This document shows positions 1 through 10,147 of a stretch of DNA of 64,000 nt, one piece after another. Each line of letters opens with the position of its first letter. Position 1 is the stretch's first letter. The DNA is from Polyangiaceae bacterium (GTDB lineage Bacteria > Myxococcota_A > Polyangia > Polyangiales > Polyangiaceae), in NCBI GenBank assembly GCA_029266615.1, contig JAQSWN010000001.1, forward strand, positions 1 to 64,000. Direction: 5' to 3'. The notes below the pieces were generated by a model. The model searched no databases. It had not been told where the DNA came from and saw nothing but the letters and a program-made list of their open reading frames with translations. The translations under genes and the position numbers were made by a program.

Positions 1-884
1 TCCTGGTCCACAGCGCACATTAGCCGGCGGCTCTCCAAGCGCGGCCCAACCAGGCGCAATAGCTCAGACTCTACGTCTTGCTCGCTGCCGATCAGCTCAC
101 CCGGGAGCTGCGACAGCGAGTCCACGAGCACTGCCTCTGTATCGTCGCCAGCGACCACGTGACGCGCGAGTGCCTTGGAAAGCGCGTCTGCTAACTGTTC
201 GGGAAGGTGCTCTCGCAACCCCTGACCGAGCAAGCGAGCCGGAGAGAGGCCGGTCGCGAGCTCCATGATGAGTCCGGGAGCCGTGTCGGCCGCGGCGGAG
301 GTGTAGGGCGTGCGACCGGGAGCCGCAGGGGGCGCCGGCGCAGGAATGAGCAGGGTTTCGCCAAATTCGGCGAGCCAAATCGCGTCCGGATGGAACACGC
401 TACTCGCAGCGATGCCAGTAGCGCTGCCCAAGAGTTCACGAGCGGCTAATGACGCCTTGAGCGCGTCCAACGCGATCCTCACCGCGACGGGAGCCGGGAG
501 CGTCGTGCGTTGCTTGCGCAGGGCAGAGCGCACTTCCGTGAGCGCCACGCCGGGAACGTACTCACTCGCAAGGTAGGTGTGGCCCTCACTTCGGACGCAA
601 CCGAGCAGCTTGAGCAACTTGGGATGCGCAATGCTGCGCGCCAAGTCAATCTCGGAGGCCATTTCCTGCACTTCGTGTGCAGACAAATCGCGCAAAAGGA
701 CGAAGCGCCCCGCGTCTTCACCCTTGGTGAGTCGCCCCAAGTGCATTGGCCCGCGTTGGCCCTCGAACAGCTTCAACATCAGCGAACAAGGCGGCGTGAG
801 GCTCGTGCGGCTCCGGGAAACATCGTCACTCGACGGCGCGGATTCATCGAACGCCGGTGCACTCTGCGGAAACACGGACCTCAT
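1..884 (-). CDS. Kinase-like protein, probable pseudokinase (3' end outside window)
   Basis: The ORF track does not list this frame because it runs off the left edge. I translated it by hand: it is open from about 992 down to 1, with ATG at 884 (used here) and another ATG at 779. The region after residue 36 resembles the kinase N-lobe and hinge (LKLFEGQRGPMHLGRL, then HPKLLKLLGCVRSEGHTYLASEY). The expected catalytic loop HRDxxxxN is absent: at that position the chain reads SSVFHPDAIWLAEFGE, so DFG is replaced by EFG. I infer a catalytically dead or strongly diverged protein-kinase fold. It is divergent from the active kinase at 1063, with about 180 nt between them. The C-terminal part seen here has no transmembrane segment. 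Function beyond kinase-like scaffold is unknown. Confidence 0.6.
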   Translation of the reverse strand, partial: MRSVFPQSAPAFDESAPSSDDVSRSRTSLTPPCSLMLKLFEGQRGPMHLGRLTKGEDAGRFVLLRDLSAHEVQEMASEIDLARSIAHPKLLKLLGCVRSEGHTYLASEYVPGVALTEVRSALRKQRTTLPAPVAVRIALDALKASLAARELLGSATGIAASSVFHPDAIWLAEFGETLLIPAPAPPAAPGRTPYTSAAADTAPGLIMELATGLSPARLLGQGLREHLPEQLADALSKALARHVVAGDDTEAVLVDSLSQLPGELIGSEQDVESELLRLVGPRLESRRLMCAVDQ

Positions 885-1062
885 GTGTTCAGCAGTTGCA
901 AGAAGCGCGCGCGAGGTCAACTCCAACCCGACGTCAGGCAAAAGATGGTGAGCGATCCGAAAACTTTGGCCTTCGCCCTCGCATGGCGTTTGCTACACTC
1001 TCAGGTGTGTTGGGAACATTTCGCTCGGGCTGCGCGCGACGCCACAAAGCGCAGGGACAGAC

Positions 1063-2541
1063 TTGGCAGACGTGAACGCGGGGAAGCGGCTTGGCCAATA
1101 CCGTTTGCTGGTGCCAATCGGCGCAGGCGGCATGGGTCGCGTATGGGCTGCGCTGGACGAGAGCTCCGAGGAGCAACGCTTCGTTGCGATCAAGCTCGCC
1201 CTCGATGAGGGCGCCGATACCAAGTATTGGACGGCGCTAGCGGACGAAGCGGATGTCGCAGCGCGCATTCAGCACGTCAACGTGTGCCGCAGCTTCGGCT
1301 TAGGCACGACCGGAGACATCCACTACCTTGTCATGGAGCTGTCCGACGGCGCCTCGTTGCGGGACTGGTTGGACGCGGTCCCCGGACAGAAGCTGCCTCC
1401 AACCCTCGCGGCTCAGATCGGGATGAAGGTAGCGGCCGGGCTTCACGCTGCACACGAGCTGACCGACGACGCGGGCGAGGCGATGCACGTCGTCCACCGC
1501 GACGTGTCGCCGCAGAACGTGCTTATCGATCGGCGCGGGCGTGTTCGGCTCGCGGACTTCGGCGTGGCCAAAGCGCGCGGGCAGCTGCGTCGCGCGACCG
1601 AGACGGGGGAGATCAAAGGCAAGCTCAGCTACATGTCGCCCGAGCAAATCACCTCCAAAGAGGTGGACGCTCGCGCCGATGTCTTCGCGCTGGCATGCGT
1701 CATCTACGAAGCCTCCCTAGGAGTGCGGGCCTTCCAGGGGGGAGACGCGCTCACGACGATGTACGCGATCCTCGAGCAGCCGGTGAAGGCGCCCAGTGAG
1801 ATCGATCCCTCCTACCCCAAGCGCTTGGAAGCGGTGCTGCTGCGCGCGCTGGAGAAACAGCCGGACGCACGCTTTCAATCGGCGGCGGAGCTGCAGAGCG
1901 CACTCGCGACCTGTTTAGACGAGGACCTCACCGCGCCCGGCGACCGCCACATCGGGCGAGCGCTGGCATCCGTCATGGATAAGCAGCTTGAAGCTCGCCA
2001 TCAGTCGCTCTGTGCAGCGGCCGAGCGCGTGCGGCGCGGCGAATCGCTGGAACCGCCGAGCGCAGCGCTACCTCATACCGTGCGTTCGACGACGCAGGAG
2101 GGCGTCGCGCTCACGAACGATGTTGCTGCTCCTCGACCGAAGAGCAACAACCGCGCGTGGCTCGGACTTGCTCTGATCGGCGTGGCCTTCGTGGCGGTGG
2201 GCTGGTTGATGCGACCAGGGCCCCGCACCGCCGGCGCAGCGCGTCCGGAAGCCGAGCACGCCCCACCCCTCACCACACTCACACCGGTAGCCGAGGTCGC
2301 CGTTACAGCCGAACCGCCGCTCGCGAGTGCAAAGACGGCCGCACCGGACCAAGAAGAACTGCCGCCAACGAATGCACCCCCGCTAGGGGGCCGCCCGCGA
2401 AAAGCACGCACGGTGGCTGCGAGCGTGGCGTCGGAGCCGACGGTTGCGGCGGCACCGACAACGACGGGCATGCCTGCGGTGAAGCGCGGCCCGGCGAAGC
2501 CGCCGCGCACCATCGACCAGAGCAACCCATTTAGTAACTAG
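1063..2541 (+). CDS. Membrane-anchored Ser/Thr protein kinase (PASTA-less, myxobacterial type)
   Basis: A 492-residue eukaryotic-like Ser/Thr kinase. The kinase domain spans roughly residues 12-275, with Gly loop (PIGAGGMGRVW), ATP-anchoring lysine in FVAIK, catalytic loop VHRDVSPQNVLI, DFGVAKARG and the SPEQ (APE) element, so it should be active. About 85 residues after the domain a single transmembrane helix (around residues 364-384) is followed by a Pro/Ala/Thr-rich extracytoplasmic tail ending in DQSNPFSN. The start is TTG at 1063 with AGGGA a few bases upstream. The N-terminus begins 10 residues before GQYRLL, matching the paralogue at 10217. Its stop codon shares a CTAG with the convergent protease gene. 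The kinase acts from the inner membrane; substrates are not evident. Confidence 0.92.
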   Translation: MADVNAGKRLGQYRLLVPIGAGGMGRVWAALDESSEEQRFVAIKLALDEGADTKYWTALADEADVAARIQHVNVCRSFGLGTTGDIHYLVMELSDGASLRDWLDAVPGQKLPPTLAAQIGMKVAAGLHAAHELTDDAGEAMHVVHRDVSPQNVLIDRRGRVRLADFGVAKARGQLRRATETGEIKGKLSYMSPEQITSKEVDARADVFALACVIYEASLGVRAFQGGDALTTMYAILEQPVKAPSEIDPSYPKRLEAVLLRALEKQPDARFQSAAELQSALATCLDEDLTAPGDRHIGRALASVMDKQLEARHQSLCAAAERVRRGESLEPPSAALPHTVRSTTQEGVALTNDVAAPRPKSNNRAWLGLALIGVAFVAVGWLMRPGPRTAGAARPEAEHAPPLTTLTPVAEVAVTAEPPLASAKTAAPDQEELPPTNAPPLGGRPRKARTVAASVASEPTVAAAPTTTGMPAVKRGPAKPPRTIDQSNPFSN

Positions 2542-3595
2542 AGCTGGCGGCGTCGTCGGCTCAGCGCCGCTAGGCCGACCAACGCCGCGAAAATGCTCGA
2601 CGTGGGGGAGGCGCCGCACGAGACCTGACACCCACCGGAAGCACTCGCGGGCTGCTGCGCTTCGGGCGCCTCAGCAGGCTCTCCGCCACTGCTGCCAGCG
2701 GTCGGCGATTGGCCGCCCACTGGCGCCTCACTCGGCGGCGCGCCGCCAGCGGCGCCGCCGCTATCAGCGCCCCCCGCGCCGGTTGAGCCGTCCCCCGGAA
2801 ATGGTTGCCCGGCAGCTTCGAAGCCCGCGCGCAGCAGCTCCGGATATCGGTTCACCTGGGCGAAATAGTTCAGTGCGTTTTCGGAGGTGCAATCCGCGAC
2901 AGTTTCACCGGGGAAGCCGAGAGAGTAGACGCCGACGACGGCGCCGCTTTCCGAATCCAAGGCTGGGCCACCGCTATCTCCTTTGCAAACAGCTCGGCCG
3001 ATGGCGAACGTGTTTGGAAGCGTATCTATGTACTTCACTGGCACGCCGTCACGACGGCGACGAGCCGACCAACGAGATGCCTCGGCGCTCGATTCAGAGA
3101 GCCCGTAGCCCACGACGGAAACGCGCGTGGTCTTGCCGACGACCTTAGTCAAGGCGAGTGGGACGAGAGGTAGGGCGAGGCTATGATTTGCGTCGCGAGA
3201 GCGGCCGGGTCTCCGCCCGGGAGACCACTGATAGCCTCTTTTTCGGGCTGTCTGCCGGCAAATATGTGAAGGTTCTCTGGCGGGCTCGAGGCTCCCAGCT
3301 CGCCGCCGCTCGGTACCATCAGCGAACCGTCCGGGTTGCAGCGGATGTTGTCTGCCGGGTACTCCGCTACGATGCAGTGCCGTGCCGTGAGGAGCAGGTT
3401 GGGCGCTATGAGCGACGCCGAGCAGACGCTCGTGTCTCTAGTTCGATCCGTGCGGAGGATGAGAACGCCGTCATCCGCGTCGGTGGAAGGGACGCCGCTG
3501 ATGACAGGTTCAGTGACCACGCTCGACGAATCCTGAGGCTCCCCGGATGCACTGCATCCAGCGACAAGCAGAAGAGCAGCAGCGATGCGGCTCAT
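2538..3595 (-). pseudogene. Trypsin-like serine protease with MYXO-CTERM-like tail, frameshifted
   Basis: Two overlapping reading frames together encode one S1-family protease. The upstream frame starts at ATG 3595 (MSRIAAALLLVAGCS, a lipoprotein-type signal) and carries the catalytic His motif LTARHC. It ends at a TGA near 3150. The downstream frame (2538-3152 and open further upstream) carries the Ser motif CKGDSGGPA. After a Gly/Ala/Pro-rich linker it ends in GGCQVSCG, a hydrophobic segment and SRRRRQL, which resembles the MYXO-CTERM surface-sorting tail. The switch must lie near 3150-3182. No clear DxAL catalytic Asp is seen in either frame there: one reads HSLALPLV. This is a real frameshift, a programmed one, or a sequencing error. 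The start overlaps the stop of the upstream lipoprotein gene by ATGA, making it the last gene of a three-gene operon. Confidence 0.75.
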
Positions 3596-5415
3596 GGAAG
3601 TGGGAAGAAGTTGGGGTAGCAGAAGGACGAACCTGAGAGTTTCAGCTGCTCGGGGCTCTTTGGATCCATGCGCAACATGTCGAAGCTCACGCTCGGCGAT
3701 CCACTCTGCGGCCTGCTGACGCACCACACGCTGCCCGGCGAATTGCGCGCACCGGTGTCCGGTTTGAAGTCCGGCGGCCCCAGGGTTCCAACCAGCTTCA
3801 CCTGTGCTCGGTTCCTGAGATTTCCGAGCACGGTGTTCACCATTCCGGCGTTTTCGCCGAGGCCGACGGTAACCTCGACTGAACCGGGACCACCTATCAA
3901 GGAGCTCATGCCGTTCACGACGTCTTCGCCGTCGAACTCTTCGCCCGCTGGTGAGAGCAATGCCGCAGTCAGGCTATAGAGCATGAAGTACGCGGCGTCA
4001 TACATGTTCTCCCGGCTCTCCAACCCTTTCTGCTCGGGGTAGCGTGCTTGAATGTCCGCGAGGTACTTATCGTAGAGAGCGCTATCTTCTACTGAGGCGT
4101 AGTTAACGCCCGCCATGATCTTGTCCACGTCCGTCATCCCGGTCTGCTGCATCCCATCAACTTCCATGCCGAAATAGAAGGAAGGCATCGATAACGATGG
4201 GTCGAACGCGTTGCGCGGCGACAGTATGTAGAAGGGGGACTGGTCCAAAGCCTTCGGCCCCTGTATCGCGGTGAGCGTCGGGTCAATGAACTCGGCGCCA
4301 CCAAGCGACACGACGATGTCCGCCGAGCCGGGATCCTTTAAGGCGGTTATCACGCCCGATGTGTTGATCGAGCCCGAATCCTTGCCCGCGACCTGGACTT
4401 GGATGCGTTGATAGTTGTTCCGGTTAGTGCTCGCATTTAGAAAGGCACCGTTCACCTTCACTTTGCTCGGGAGCGAGTTGGCCAGGTCGAGCGAATAAGT
4501 GAGGTCGGTGTTCACGATCGCGACCTTGACCGGCTTGTCCCGATCCACGGGTTTTCGGATCCGATTTCGGACATAGCTTTCTGCGAGCTCAAACAGGGGA
4601 ACGTAAGTTGGCAGGAGGTCCGTGACCGGGCCGAGCATGTGCCAAAGCAGACCGCTCTCATCCTGCGAGATGAGTGAGCTATCGGCTTCGAATGGGCCGA
4701 GCAGGAAGACTGGACGCGGGCGCGCCTTCACCTCGTTGTAAACGGTAGAAAGATCTGCAGACGGCAGAGTCGCGAGGATCGCGGGCACCTGCACAGTGTC
4801 CACCAGATGGGCGACGCTCGCGGCGAGGTCCGGCTTCGTCGATTGGCAGAGCACCATCACGAAGGGGTGCCCGTCGACACCGCCGAGCGTGGCTTGCATG
4901 AACTCCTCGAGCGCAAACTTGTAGATCAGCGTGTATGGATGACCCTCCGGGTTCGAAGCATCGATGGGCACATACGCACCGAAGATGATCGGCTTGCCCG
5001 GCTTGGTGAGGTACTCGGTCGGGTTCTCCTCCGTACCCGCCACCACGTAGGGGCAGTGCTCCGGAATCGTGAGCGGGACGCACTTCTCCTCTTGGCAGAT
5101 GTACGGCTCGCCATCGTGGTCGTCGATGCACTCCTTGTTCTTGGTGCACTCGGCGACGACGGGGGCGCCGGCGGTGCCGCCTTCGGGCTTCGTCCCCCCT
5201 TCGCTCTCGGTGCCGCCGCTGCCGGAGCCGGACGTGTTCGTCATGTTGGCGACGCACACGTTTTCGGAGCTACACGAATAGTCGCCGAACTTGCGGCAAT
5301 CTCCGTCGGTTTTGCATTGATCCACGCTCAGGTCGCGAACGATTGAGCAGCTGAACAGGGCGAGGCATAGGGAGCTACAAAGCAATAAGAGTGAACGAAC
5401 GGAGCGGGGGCTCAT
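3592..5415 (-). CDS. Lipoprotein with periplasmic-binding-protein (type I, LivJ-like) fold
   Basis: A 607-residue predicted lipoprotein. The signal sequence ends in LALFSC (lipobox), followed by a Cys-containing segment (CKTDGDC, CSSENVC), a Gly/Ser/Glu-rich tether (SGSGSGGTESEGG), a second small Cys-rich piece, and then about 450 residues resembling ABC-transporter receptor family ligand-binding domains (KPIIFGAYVPID, ILATLPSADLS, ADIVVSLGGAEF, YDAAYFMLYSL). No transporter permease or ATPase is nearby, so it is more likely a sensor or surface-binding protein than an importer subunit; that is inference. ATG 5415 lies one base after the TGA of the FHA activator gene, and its own stop overlaps the next start by ATGA, so all three genes are co-translated. 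The ORF track starts 12 codons further upstream, inside the neighbouring gene. Confidence 0.8.
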   Translation of the reverse strand: MSPRSVRSLLLLCSSLCLALFSCSIVRDLSVDQCKTDGDCRKFGDYSCSSENVCVANMTNTSGSGSGGTESEGGTKPEGGTAGAPVVAECTKNKECIDDHDGEPYICQEEKCVPLTIPEHCPYVVAGTEENPTEYLTKPGKPIIFGAYVPIDASNPEGHPYTLIYKFALEEFMQATLGGVDGHPFVMVLCQSTKPDLAASVAHLVDTVQVPAILATLPSADLSTVYNEVKARPRPVFLLGPFEADSSLISQDESGLLWHMLGPVTDLLPTYVPLFELAESYVRNRIRKPVDRDKPVKVAIVNTDLTYSLDLANSLPSKVKVNGAFLNASTNRNNYQRIQVQVAGKDSGSINTSGVITALKDPGSADIVVSLGGAEFIDPTLTAIQGPKALDQSPFYILSPRNAFDPSLSMPSFYFGMEVDGMQQTGMTDVDKIMAGVNYASVEDSALYDKYLADIQARYPEQKGLESRENMYDAAYFMLYSLTAALLSPAGEEFDGEDVVNGMSSLIGGPGSVEVTVGLGENAGMVNTVLGNLRNRAQVKLVGTLGPPDFKPDTGARNSPGSVWCVSRPQSGSPSVSFDMLRMDPKSPEQLKLSGSSFCYPNFFPLP

Positions 5416-5416
5416 G

Positions 5417-6874
<1,458 letters not shown>

Positions 6875-6922
6875 AGCTCACGTGAAGTGCATCGCGCATT
6901 TATGGTAGGGTCGGGTAATACA

Positions 6923-6952
6923 CAGGGGTATACGCCATCACTTCTACCCCTG
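6923..6952. promoter_or_regulatory. Inverted repeat in divergent promoter region
   Basis: CAGGGGTA and TACCCCTG form a perfect 8-bp inverted repeat separated by 14 nt. It sits in the AT-richer 170-nt gap between the divergent activator (starts 6874, minus) and kinase (starts 7046, plus). It may be a protein-binding site for shared control or an RNA hairpin. No T-run follows on either strand, so a terminator is unlikely. Confidence 0.4.
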
Positions 6953-7045
6953 ATCGCGCTATTATTTAGCCAAAATTGCCACAAAAGTCCTCCTAACGAT
7001 CAGTAGCGACTACCACTCACTCCGCAGTACTCTTTTAAGGTAAGG

Positions 7046-8524
7046 ATGGTTGCCGAACGGCATAGAGGGGACGCGCTGACCACCGTGCGTCCGAGCAAGG
7101 AAGCAGCCGCGCAAGCGGAGCAGCAGAACGCGCTCAAATCGCTCGCAAAGCCCGCCGCAGACCTGGCTGAAGAAGCTTCGGATGTTGCGCCGACCGCGAT
7201 CGCGCGGCCGCAGCAAGTCGTCGGCCGATACCGCTTACTCATGCCGCTCGCGGAGGGCGGCATGGCGCAGGTTTGGGCAGCCAAGCCGGACAAGGGCGGC
7301 CTGTCGCGCACCGTCGTGATCAAGCTAGTTTTGCCCAAATTTGCGGCAGACGAGCAGTACTCGCGCATGTTCATCGACGAGGCCATGGTGGCTGCCGCCA
7401 TTCGCCATCCCAATGTTTGTGAGATCCACGAGCTGGGAAAGCACCAGGACCTTCTGTTCATGGTCCTGGAATGGGTTCCGGGAGACACGATGAACGGCCT
7501 CGTGCAGGGCGCTCGCCAAGCCTTGCCAGACGCGATCGCCGCGCGCGTCATCGCAGACGCGTGCGCCGGCTTGCACGCAGCTCACGAGGCTTTGGGGAAG
7601 GACGGGCTGCCTCTCGGCATCGTCCACCGGGACATCTCCCCGCAGAACATTCTCGTAGACTTGCATGGCCATGCGAAGGTCAGTGACTTCGGTATCGCGA
7701 AGGCGCGCCACCAATTGCATGCGCGTACGCAAACGGGCGAAATCAAGGGAAAGTTCGCTTATATAGCGCCTGAGCAGATCCGTGGCGGGGTCGTGGATCG
7801 CCGCGCAGACATCTACTCGCTCGGCTGCTTGCTCTACGTGGCGACCACCGGGCAGCGCCCGTTCGGCGGCGGCGCGACCGCGTTGGGACGCATCGTTCAG
7901 GGCAAATACGCGCTGCCGAGCGAAGTTCGCGAGGGTTATCCGCCCGGCCTCGAGCAAATCATCCGCAGAGCGCTGTCCGCCTCGCCGGACGAGCGCTTTC
8001 AAACGGCGGAAGAGATGCGCATCGCGCTCGAAGGTTGGCTGCAGACTTTGCCCACGCCGGTCACGCACGCGCAGGTCGCGGCGCTCGTGGCGGAGCGGCT
8101 TTCACCGGAGAAACGTAAGGTGATCGACGCGCTGCTCACCACCGCGCGCGTCGTCCCGGAAGAGCTCGCGTTTCGGCTGCTACCAGAGCTGGAGCTCACG
8201 CAAACGCCGACGGCGCAGCTCGCGAAATCGAGCCCCACCGCCGCTCCTTCTGCGCGCGTGTCTCGCCCCGGGCGTGAAATATCTCGTCCCGGTCGTGGAG
8301 AAGGGTCTCGCTCCGGTCGAGAGGCGTCTCGCTCCGGTCGAGAGGCGTCGCGCTCCGGTCGAGAGGCGTCGCGCTCCGGTCGAGAAGCGTCGCGCTCCGG
8401 GGTCACGGAACCGAGCGTGTCCGTGAGCTTCACGATGCCGCAGTTTCGCAAGCGTCGCTTTCCGTGGGTCGTGGTGCTGGTGGTGCTCCTTCTAGCTCTT
8501 TTTGCCTACATTCAGTATCGGTAG
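7046..8524 (+). CDS. Ser/Thr protein kinase with C-terminal membrane anchor
   Basis: A 492-residue Ser/Thr kinase. After about 55 N-terminal residues the kinase domain (about 58-325) shows LAEGGMAQVWAAK (Gly loop), TVVIK (ATP lysine), VHRDISPQNILV (catalytic loop), DFGIAKARH and APEQ. It should be active. A low-complexity stretch near residues 415-450 is built of SRSGREA heptads (see the DNA repeat). The only transmembrane helix is at the extreme C-terminus (FPWVVVLVVLLLALFAY), so unlike its neighbours the protein is tail-anchored with no extracytoplasmic domain. ATG 7046 follows an AAGG-rich ribosome site. It is divergent from the FHA activator gene, an attractive kinase/reader pair (inference), and is followed by a trypsin-like lipoprotein. 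Confidence 0.92.
   Translation: MVAERHRGDALTTVRPSKEAAAQAEQQNALKSLAKPAADLAEEASDVAPTAIARPQQVVGRYRLLMPLAEGGMAQVWAAKPDKGGLSRTVVIKLVLPKFAADEQYSRMFIDEAMVAAAIRHPNVCEIHELGKHQDLLFMVLEWVPGDTMNGLVQGARQALPDAIAARVIADACAGLHAAHEALGKDGLPLGIVHRDISPQNILVDLHGHAKVSDFGIAKARHQLHARTQTGEIKGKFAYIAPEQIRGGVVDRRADIYSLGCLLYVATTGQRPFGGGATALGRIVQGKYALPSEVREGYPPGLEQIIRRALSASPDERFQTAEEMRIALEGWLQTLPTPVTHAQVAALVAERLSPEKRKVIDALLTTARVVPEELAFRLLPELELTQTPTAQLAKSSPTAAPSARVSRPGREISRPGRGEGSRSGREASRSGREASRSGREASRSGREASRSGVTEPSVSVSFTMPQFRKRRFPWVVVLVVLLLALFAYIQYR
8306..8400 (+). repeat. 21-bp tandem repeat inside kinase gene
   Basis: About 4.5 head-to-tail copies of TCTCGCTCCGGTCGAGAGGCG or its near variant starting TCGCG. It encodes the heptad SRSGREA in the juxtamembrane linker. 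Diverged copies precede it (SRPGREI, SRPGRGE). Copy number is likely to vary between strains. Confidence 0.85.
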
Positions 8525-8525
8525 C

Positions 8526-8541
8526 TGGCACACGCCGTGCT
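8526..8541 (+). promoter_or_regulatory. Sigma-54-like promoter
   Basis: TGGCACACGCCGTGCT keeps the sigma-54 GG-N10-GC spacing. The -24 element TGGCAC is exact and the -12 element is GTGC instead of TTGC. It begins 2 nt after the kinase stop and about 70 nt before the protease ATG at 8612, so it would give a short leader. It also contains a GCAC/GTGC inverted pair, so a chance match is possible. Confidence 0.4.
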
Positions 8542-8611
8542 TAGTCATACGTTCGTGGCGTCGCCGAAGAGCATTGTGCAAGGCGCCCGCCGCAAAGGAC
8601 GTATCAAACCA

Positions 8612-10042
8612 ATGATGAAGCGATTCGGCGTGGCCTTGTCTGTAGTGGGCTGTGCTGTCGGGTGTGCAAGCGCGGATCCTGGGGATCCTGCGCAAGAAAG
8701 CGTGGGACAGAGCGCGAGCGAGATCGTTCGCGCAGACAAGCTGGGAGGGCCAGACGCCGCGGTGGCGGTCGTCGGTCTGACCGGCACCGGCGGGCGGCGC
8801 TACTGCTCCGGCGTCGCGGTCGCCCCGCGCGTCGTGATCACCGCGGCGCACTGCCTGACCGACATCGTCGAGCGCACGATCGTTTACTACGGCGCGGACG
8901 TCACCGCCGACCAAGACCAGTTCTACAACGAGGACGATCCGAGCCAGCCTTGGACGGTCGCGACGACGTGGGTTCAGCATCCCGACTACGTGGCGGACCT
9001 ACACTACCCGGACCTCGCGGCTGTGTACCTCCCCCGCGAGCTGCCGTTCCAGCCGGCCGAGCTCCTGCGCACGCCGCTGCGCAACAGCGACTTGAACGAC
9101 CAGCTGACGGTCAGCGGCTGGGGCGCCTCGAAGGCCCTCACGCCCGATCTGAGCGAGTTCGAAGGCGTGGGCATTCAGCGCACAGCCAAGATCCCCTTCC
9201 TGGGCTCGCCCACCGTGCGAGACTTCGTGCCCGCGGACCCGAACAACGGCCTGTTCGTCCCCTCCATCCGCGCCGACCTCGCGAAGTTCGGAGGGCGCGC
9301 CCCGGAATCCAACACCTGCGCGGGTGACTCCGGCGCTCCCATCTACGTGAAGCGCGGCAACCGCCAGTATGTCGCGGCCATCAACTTCTTCACCGGCCTC
9401 TCTTGCGAGGGTTATTCGATGGCCACGCGCGTGGAGCCGTTCTTGCGCTGGTTCGACGAGTCCATCGCCAAGGGTGGCGAGCTTGCCATCGCTCCCAAGC
9501 TCAAGTGCGTAGACGAAGGTGCGGACGGGTCTTACACCGCCTTTTTCGGCTACGAGAACCCAAACGTCGTCAACGTGGAAATCCCGCTCGGCCGCGACAA
9601 CAAGCTGCGTGAGGACACCGCGGGCGTGAGGCCGACGAATTTCCTGCCGGGTTCTCACCCCTGGGACTTCTTCTTGGAGTTCGGCCGCAGGGACAGCTTG
9701 GAGTGGGAAGTACGCTCTGGTGGTAATAGCTGTCACGACCGCGAAAAGCGCGCGGTCGCCAGCAAGCGCTCCCCCCGCTGCGACGAAGCGGCGCCAGACG
9801 TTTCCTGCGCGCAGCTGTGCAAGGGTTTCGACGCGTGCGGCTTCGGCATCGATTTCGGCGACTGCATGACCGATTGCACCTCCAACATCGGCTTCTTCCA
9901 GCAGGAGCTGCCGCAGTGCTTGGCGCCGTGGGTCGCGCTGAACCGCTGCATGGCCGCGTTGCCGACCGAGGAACTCTGCAACTTCAGCAGCCCGCCTTCC
10001 TGCGTGGACGAGACGGCCGCTTACGAAGCCTGCTTTCTATAA
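8612..10042 (+). CDS. Trypsin-like (S1) serine protease lipoprotein with Cys-rich C-terminal domain
   Basis: The signal sequence MMKRFGVALSVVGCAVGC supports ATG 8612 instead of the upstream 8537 and indicates a lipoprotein. All three S1 catalytic elements are present: TAAHC (His), HYPDLAAVYL (Asp) and CAGDSGAPI (Ser). The protease domain ends near residue 290. About 185 further residues include an uncharacterised segment (YENPNVVNVEIPLG) and a C-terminal Cys-rich region with paired cysteines (CAQLCKGFDACG, CMTDC), perhaps a disulfide-stabilised binding module. It probably acts in the periplasm or at the cell surface. It follows a membrane kinase by 87 nt, with a sigma-54-like promoter between them. 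Predicted active, in contrast to the frameshifted protease at 2538. Confidence 0.88.
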   Translation: MMKRFGVALSVVGCAVGCASADPGDPAQESVGQSASEIVRADKLGGPDAAVAVVGLTGTGGRRYCSGVAVAPRVVITAAHCLTDIVERTIVYYGADVTADQDQFYNEDDPSQPWTVATTWVQHPDYVADLHYPDLAAVYLPRELPFQPAELLRTPLRNSDLNDQLTVSGWGASKALTPDLSEFEGVGIQRTAKIPFLGSPTVRDFVPADPNNGLFVPSIRADLAKFGGRAPESNTCAGDSGAPIYVKRGNRQYVAAINFFTGLSCEGYSMATRVEPFLRWFDESIAKGGELAIAPKLKCVDEGADGSYTAFFGYENPNVVNVEIPLGRDNKLREDTAGVRPTNFLPGSHPWDFFLEFGRRDSLEWEVRSGGNSCHDREKRAVASKRSPRCDEAAPDVSCAQLCKGFDACGFGIDFGDCMTDCTSNIGFFQQELPQCLAPWVALNRCMAALPTEELCNFSSPPSCVDETAAYEACFL

Positions 10043-10147
10043 GTAAAGCGAGCCGCGACCCCTGTGCACGAGCAGAGTGGAACCCACCCCCGTCCCCGAT
10101 GTAGCGAGGTAGGACCCTTAACGAAATTCGAAGAAAAAAACGCCGGA

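Noticed and set aside
982-994. Sigma-54-like match before the kinase at 1063
   Set aside because: TTTGCT is present, but no GG lies 10 nt upstream; spacing is wrong.
510-1208. Plus-strand ORF of 232 codons overlapping the left-edge gene
   Set aside because: It is antisense to the kinase-like frame and overlaps the start of the real kinase at 1063; the sequence is Arg-rich shadow with no domain.
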